Below are positions 61,054 through 64,000 of a DNA stretch of 64,000 bases, in pieces. Made by a program: the position numbers and the translations under genes. The stretch is taken from NCBI GenBank assembly GCA_023459215.1, contig JAEWVF010000084.1, forward strand, positions 1-64,000, read 5' to 3'. Under the pieces are notes generated by a model, which worked only from the letters and a program-made list of their open reading frames with translations, had not been told where the DNA came from and made no database searches. This stretch comes from Chloroflexota bacterium. GTDB taxonomy: Bacteria; Chloroflexota; Anaerolineae; Anaerolineales; Villigracilaceae. How positions within the stretch are numbered: the first letter of the stretch is position 1; each line of letters begins with the position of its first letter.

Positions 61054-61425
61054 ATGTCCGTTCGTGGAATTCGTGGCGCAATCAGCATCGAAGAAGACCA
61101 GCCAGAATTGATTTTGGAGGCGACACGGGAACTGCTGGAAGCCATCTTGCAGGCCAACCCGAGCCTGGAGCCGGATGATATTGCCAGCATCACCTTTACC
61201 CTGACGCCTGACTTGTGCTCCGTCCACCCGGCGCGGGCAGCGCGCGAGATGGGCTGGGGTCAGGTTCCGCTGTTGTGCGGGCTGGAAATTGCCGTGCCGG
61301 GCAGCCTGCCCAAAACGTTGCGGGTTCTGATCCACTGGAATACCGAACTGCCGCAGGGCGAAATCCGGCATATGTATTTGAGAAAAGCAATCATTTTACG
61401 GCCAGACCTGGTCAAAGAAATCTGA
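61054..61425 (+). CDS. aroH: Chorismate mutase (AroH class)
   Basis: A 123-residue monofunctional chorismate mutase of the trimeric AroH type: SVRGIRGAISIEEDQPELI, then TFTLTPDLCSVHPARAAREMGWGQVPLLC and IRHMYLRKAI. It converts chorismate to prephenate for Phe/Tyr synthesis. Strong ribosome-binding site AGAAGGAG. First structural gene behind the attenuator. Confidence 0.92.
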   Translation: MSVRGIRGAISIEEDQPELILEATRELLEAILQANPSLEPDDIASITFTLTPDLCSVHPARAAREMGWGQVPLLCGLEIAVPGSLPKTLRVLIHWNTELPQGEIRHMYLRKAIILRPDLVKEI

Positions 61426-61451
61426 GAAGGAACCAAAGGAGAAACTTACCC

Positions 61452-62486
61452 ATGATGATTATTATGAAAACCGATGCAACCGAGGCAGAACTGGCCGGGG
61501 CGATTAACATCGTCGAAGGCCGGGGCTTGCGCGCCCATATTGTGCATGGCGCAGAACGCAATGTGATTGGCGTGGTCGGCGACATCCGCCAGGTCGACCC
61601 CCAGGCGATTGCCTTGCTGCCAGGCGTGGACAACGTCACCCGCATTTCGCGCCCTTATAAATTGGCTTCGCGCGAGTTTCAAAAGGACAATACAGTTTTT
61701 AATGTTAACGGCGTCAAAGTCGGCAGCGATGAAATCCTGGTCATTGCCGGGCCATGTTCGGTCGAGAGCCGCGAACAACTGCTCGAAACCGCCTATGCCG
61801 TCAAAGAAGCCGGGGCGCACGCCCTGCGCGGCGGAGCCTTCAAACCGCGCACTTCTCCTTACGCCTTCCAGGGCATGGGCGAAGCCGGACTGGAGATTTT
61901 GGCTGAGGCCCGTGAGCTGACCAGTATGCCCATCGTGACCGAGGTCATGGCTCCAGATCAGGTGGAACTGGTCGCCAAATACGCCGATGTGCTCCAGATC
62001 GGGGCGCGCAACATGCAAAACTTCAACCTGCTGCACGCTGTCGGCAAAACCCAAAAAGCCGTTTTACTCAAACGCGGCATGGCAGCTTCCGTTGAAGACC
62101 TGTTGATGGCTGCGGAATACGTCATCTCCAACGGCAACCGGCGGATCATGCTCTGCGAGCGCGGCATCCGCACCTTTGAGACATCCACCCGCAACACGAC
62201 CGATATCAACGCCGTGCCAGTGCTCAAATCCCAGACTCACCTGCCGGTCTTTCTCGACCCGAGCCATTCCACCGGCAAATGGGAATATGTTTTACCCGTA
62301 GCGCGGGCCGCCATCGCGGGCGGGGCCGATGGATTGATCGTCGAAGTCCACCCACATCCGGAGTTGGCGAACTCCGATGGAGCGCAATCGCTCAAACCGG
62401 AGAAATTCGCCGACATGGTTCGCCAGGTTCGCGCAATTGCCGAAGCGATGGGCCGCAAGGTTCCCCAGCACGAGGTGGCGCTATGA
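61452..62486 (+). CDS. aroF: 3-deoxy-7-phosphoheptulonate (DAHP) synthase, copy 1
   Basis: A 344-residue class I (beta-type) DAHP synthase. An N-terminal ferredoxin-like regulatory domain (MMIIMKTDATEAELAGAINI) precedes the barrel with IAGPCSVESREQ, GGAFKPRTSPYAFQG and LDPSHSTGKWEYVLP. It condenses PEP and erythrose 4-phosphate at the entry of the shikimate pathway. The start after AAAGGAG at 61452. The stop overlaps copy 2 (ATGA), so the two are translationally coupled. Confidence 0.93.
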   Translation: MMIIMKTDATEAELAGAINIVEGRGLRAHIVHGAERNVIGVVGDIRQVDPQAIALLPGVDNVTRISRPYKLASREFQKDNTVFNVNGVKVGSDEILVIAGPCSVESREQLLETAYAVKEAGAHALRGGAFKPRTSPYAFQGMGEAGLEILAEARELTSMPIVTEVMAPDQVELVAKYADVLQIGARNMQNFNLLHAVGKTQKAVLLKRGMAASVEDLLMAAEYVISNGNRRIMLCERGIRTFETSTRNTTDINAVPVLKSQTHLPVFLDPSHSTGKWEYVLPVARAAIAGGADGLIVEVHPHPELANSDGAQSLKPEKFADMVRQVRAIAEAMGRKVPQHEVAL

Positions 62487-63499
62487 TGGTCATCATGCGC
62501 GCCAATGCCACAGAGCCGCAAATCGCCAATGTGGTGGCCTATGTCGAGAAAAACGGACTGAACGCCCATCTTTCACGCGGGGCCGAACGAACCGTGATCG
62601 GCGTCGTCGGCGATATCCGCCGCGTTTCCAAAGAAACTTTCGAATTAATGGACGGCGTCGATAGCGTCATGCGCATCTCGCGCCCGTACAAAATCACCTC
62701 GCGCGAGTTCCAACCCGAAAAGACGGTTTTCAACGTCAACGGGGTCAAAGTCGGCAGCGAGGAAATCCTGATTATCGCCGGGCCGTGTTCGGTCGAGGGC
62801 CGCGAACAACTGCTCGAAGTTGCCCAGGCCGTCAAAGAAGCTGGCGGTCACGCCCTGCGCGGCGGCGCCTTCAAACCGCGCACCTCGCCTTACGCTTTCC
62901 AGGGTATGGGCGAAGCCGGTCTGGAACTGCTGGCCGAGGCCCGCGAACTGACCGGCCTGCCGATTGTGACCGAAGTCATGGCCCCCGAGCAGGTTCCGCT
63001 GGTCGCCAAATACGCCGATGTGTTGCAAGTCGGGGCGCGCAACATGCAAAACTTCAACCTGCTGCACGCTGTCGGCAAAACGGACAAGGTCATCCTGCTC
63101 AAGCGCGGCATGTCGGCCACCGCCGAGGAACTGCTGATGGCTGCGGAATACGTGCTTTCAAACGGCAACCGACGCGTGATGCTCTGCGAGCGCGGGATTC
63201 GGACGTTTGAAACCGCCACCCGCAACACGACCGACATCAACGCTGTGCCGGTGCTGCAAGCCCAGACTCACCTGCCGGTCGTTCTCGACCCGAGCCATTC
63301 CACCGGCAAATGGGAATACGTCCTGCCGATAGCCCGCGCCGCCATCGCCGCTGGGGCCGACGGGCTGATTGTCGAAGTCCACCAGCGCCCTGAAGAAGCC
63401 GCTTCTGATGGCGCGCAATCGCTCAAACCCGAAAAATTCGCCCAGATGGTGCGGCAAATCCGCGCAGTAGCTGAAGCGGTGGATCGAAAAGTGAAGTGA
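62483..63499 (+). CDS. aroF: 3-deoxy-7-phosphoheptulonate (DAHP) synthase, copy 2
   Basis: A 338-residue close paralogue of the upstream gene with the same FL domain (MMVIMRANATEPQIANVVAY) and barrel motifs (IAGPCSVEGREQ, GGAFKPRTSP, LDPSHSTGKWE). The N-terminal domain differs more than the barrel, which suggests different feedback inhibition. It probably arose by tandem duplication. Confidence 0.92.
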   Translation: MMVIMRANATEPQIANVVAYVEKNGLNAHLSRGAERTVIGVVGDIRRVSKETFELMDGVDSVMRISRPYKITSREFQPEKTVFNVNGVKVGSEEILIIAGPCSVEGREQLLEVAQAVKEAGGHALRGGAFKPRTSPYAFQGMGEAGLELLAEARELTGLPIVTEVMAPEQVPLVAKYADVLQVGARNMQNFNLLHAVGKTDKVILLKRGMSATAEELLMAAEYVLSNGNRRVMLCERGIRTFETATRNTTDINAVPVLQAQTHLPVVLDPSHSTGKWEYVLPIARAAIAAGADGLIVEVHQRPEEAASDGAQSLKPEKFAQMVRQIRAVAEAVDRKVK

Positions 63500-63528
63500 A
63501 AAAGTAGACAAGGAAACAGGTAAAAAAG

Positions 63529-63575
63529 GAAAACCGGAAAACCGAACAACCGGAAAACCGAACAACTGGAAAACT
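63529..63575. repeat. ACCGGAAAACCGAACA short tandem repeat
   Basis: About three copies of a 16-bp unit (CCGGAAAACCGAACAA) between the second DAHP synthase gene and aroA. Confidence 0.7.
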
Positions 63576-63582
63576 ATCTTCC

Positions 63583-64000
63583 ATGCTCATCCACCCCCTC
63601 ACCCGCCCCCTCAACGCCAGCGTGCGCGTACCCGGCTCGAAATCGCTGACCAACCGCGCCCTGCTGATTGCCGCCCTCGCGGACGGTCAGACGCGCATCG
63701 AGAACGCCCTGTTCAGCGACGATTCGCGCTACTTCGCCGCCGCCCTGCAAACCCTGGGCTTCGACCTGCGCCTCGACGAAAACGCCAAGACCATGACCGT
63801 CACCGGCCTGGGTGGGCGCATTCCATCCGAGCGTGCAGAGCTGTTCATCGGTAACGCCGGCACCGCCGCCCGCTTCTTGAGTGCCTTCCTGACCCTCGGC
63901 CACGGTCAATACACTCTGGACGGTGAGCCGCGTATGCGCGAACGTCCCATCGGCGACCTGGTCGAAACGCTGGAGGCGCTGGGGGCAAAGATAATGCCGA
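63583..64000 (+). CDS. aroA: 3-phosphoshikimate 1-carboxyvinyltransferase, 5' part (cut by window end)
   Basis: 139 residues of an EPSP synthase N-terminus: LNASVRVPGSKSLTNRALLIAAL (the PEP/S3P-binding K-S motif) and LFIGNAGTAARFLSAFLTL. Last visible gene of the aromatic operon; its 3' part is outside the window. Confidence 0.93.
   Translation, partial: MLIHPLTRPLNASVRVPGSKSLTNRALLIAALADGQTRIENALFSDDSRYFAAALQTLGFDLRLDENAKTMTVTGLGGRIPSERAELFIGNAGTAARFLSAFLTLGHGQYTLDGEPRMRERPIGDLVETLEALGAKIMP

Overview
This window looks like a piece of a chromosome (probably a metagenome-assembled contig) from a Chloroflexota bacterium, most likely class Anaerolineae. That placement is an inference. It rests on the moderately high GC content, the many small lipoproteins with Thr/Pro-rich linkers, the VanW and LytR-CpsA-Psr envelope proteins, FemAB-like and MurJ proteins without any LPS genes, and the number of short dispersed palindromic repeats. 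Both ends of the window cut through genes: an unrecognised C-terminus at base 1 and the start of aroA at base 64000. I see no rRNA, tRNA, CRISPR array or complete insertion sequence.

Layout. 0.5-5.3 kb: a co-directional cluster resembling the ebo/edb clusters (EboE-like TIM barrel, EboD-like sugar phosphate cyclase, EboC-like UbiA prenyltransferase), with a complete LuxS and a UbiG-like methyltransferase inserted in it. 5.4-5.9 kb: a hicBA toxin-antitoxin pair in which both genes carry a frameshift. 6.0-11.4 kb (minus strand): phosphohexomutase, HhH/coiled-coil membrane protein, MFS transporter, VWA lipoprotein. 11.7-14.3 kb: metY-metA behind what looks like a Cys/Met leader-peptide attenuator. 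14.4-19.5 kb: membrane protein, selA containing in-frame repeat sequence, zinc-ribbon membrane protein, M24 peptidase, tsaD. 19.6-25.6 kb: HEPN/MNT pair, glmS, Lnt-like acyltransferase, PadR regulator with a perfect palindromic operator, META-domain lipoprotein, PIN/Phd toxin-antitoxin pair. 25.8-28.6 kb: gyrA with a histone H1-like tail. 28.8-34.4 kb: an array of small secreted proteins and lipoproteins showing internal duplication. 34.4-38.3 kb: an orphan NarL-type regulator divergent from a 1014-residue CHAT-domain (caspase-like) protein. 38.3-43.4 kb: acetyltransferase, tandem hairpin repeats, murJ, PLD-family lipoprotein, AT-rich propeller lipoprotein. 43.6-51.0 kb (plus strand): HerA-like ATPase, membrane methyltransferase, VanW, Trm112-like, HEAT-repeat and LCP proteins. 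51.0-54.8 kb (minus strand): paralogous membrane proteins, PpiC foldase, and the rpsF-ssb-rpsR operon. 55.0-60.7 kb (minus strand): envelope/glycan genes (membrane protein, propeller lipoprotein, GNAT, FemAB-like, polysaccharide deacetylase). 60.8-64 kb: an aromatic amino acid operon (aroH, two tandem DAHP synthases, aroA) behind a leader peptide with eight consecutive aromatic codons and an intrinsic terminator.

Themes. Two biosynthetic operons (met and aro) appear to use ribosome-mediated attenuation. At least six families of short dispersed repeats are scattered through the window. Several copies lie inside reading frames or form protein ends (selA, eboD-like, the 55-kb membrane protein, the GNAT start, the deacetylase end), so repeats appear to be adding peptide segments. 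The most promising candidates for an undescribed system are the ebo-like cluster with LuxS and UbiG, and the large stand-alone CHAT protein.
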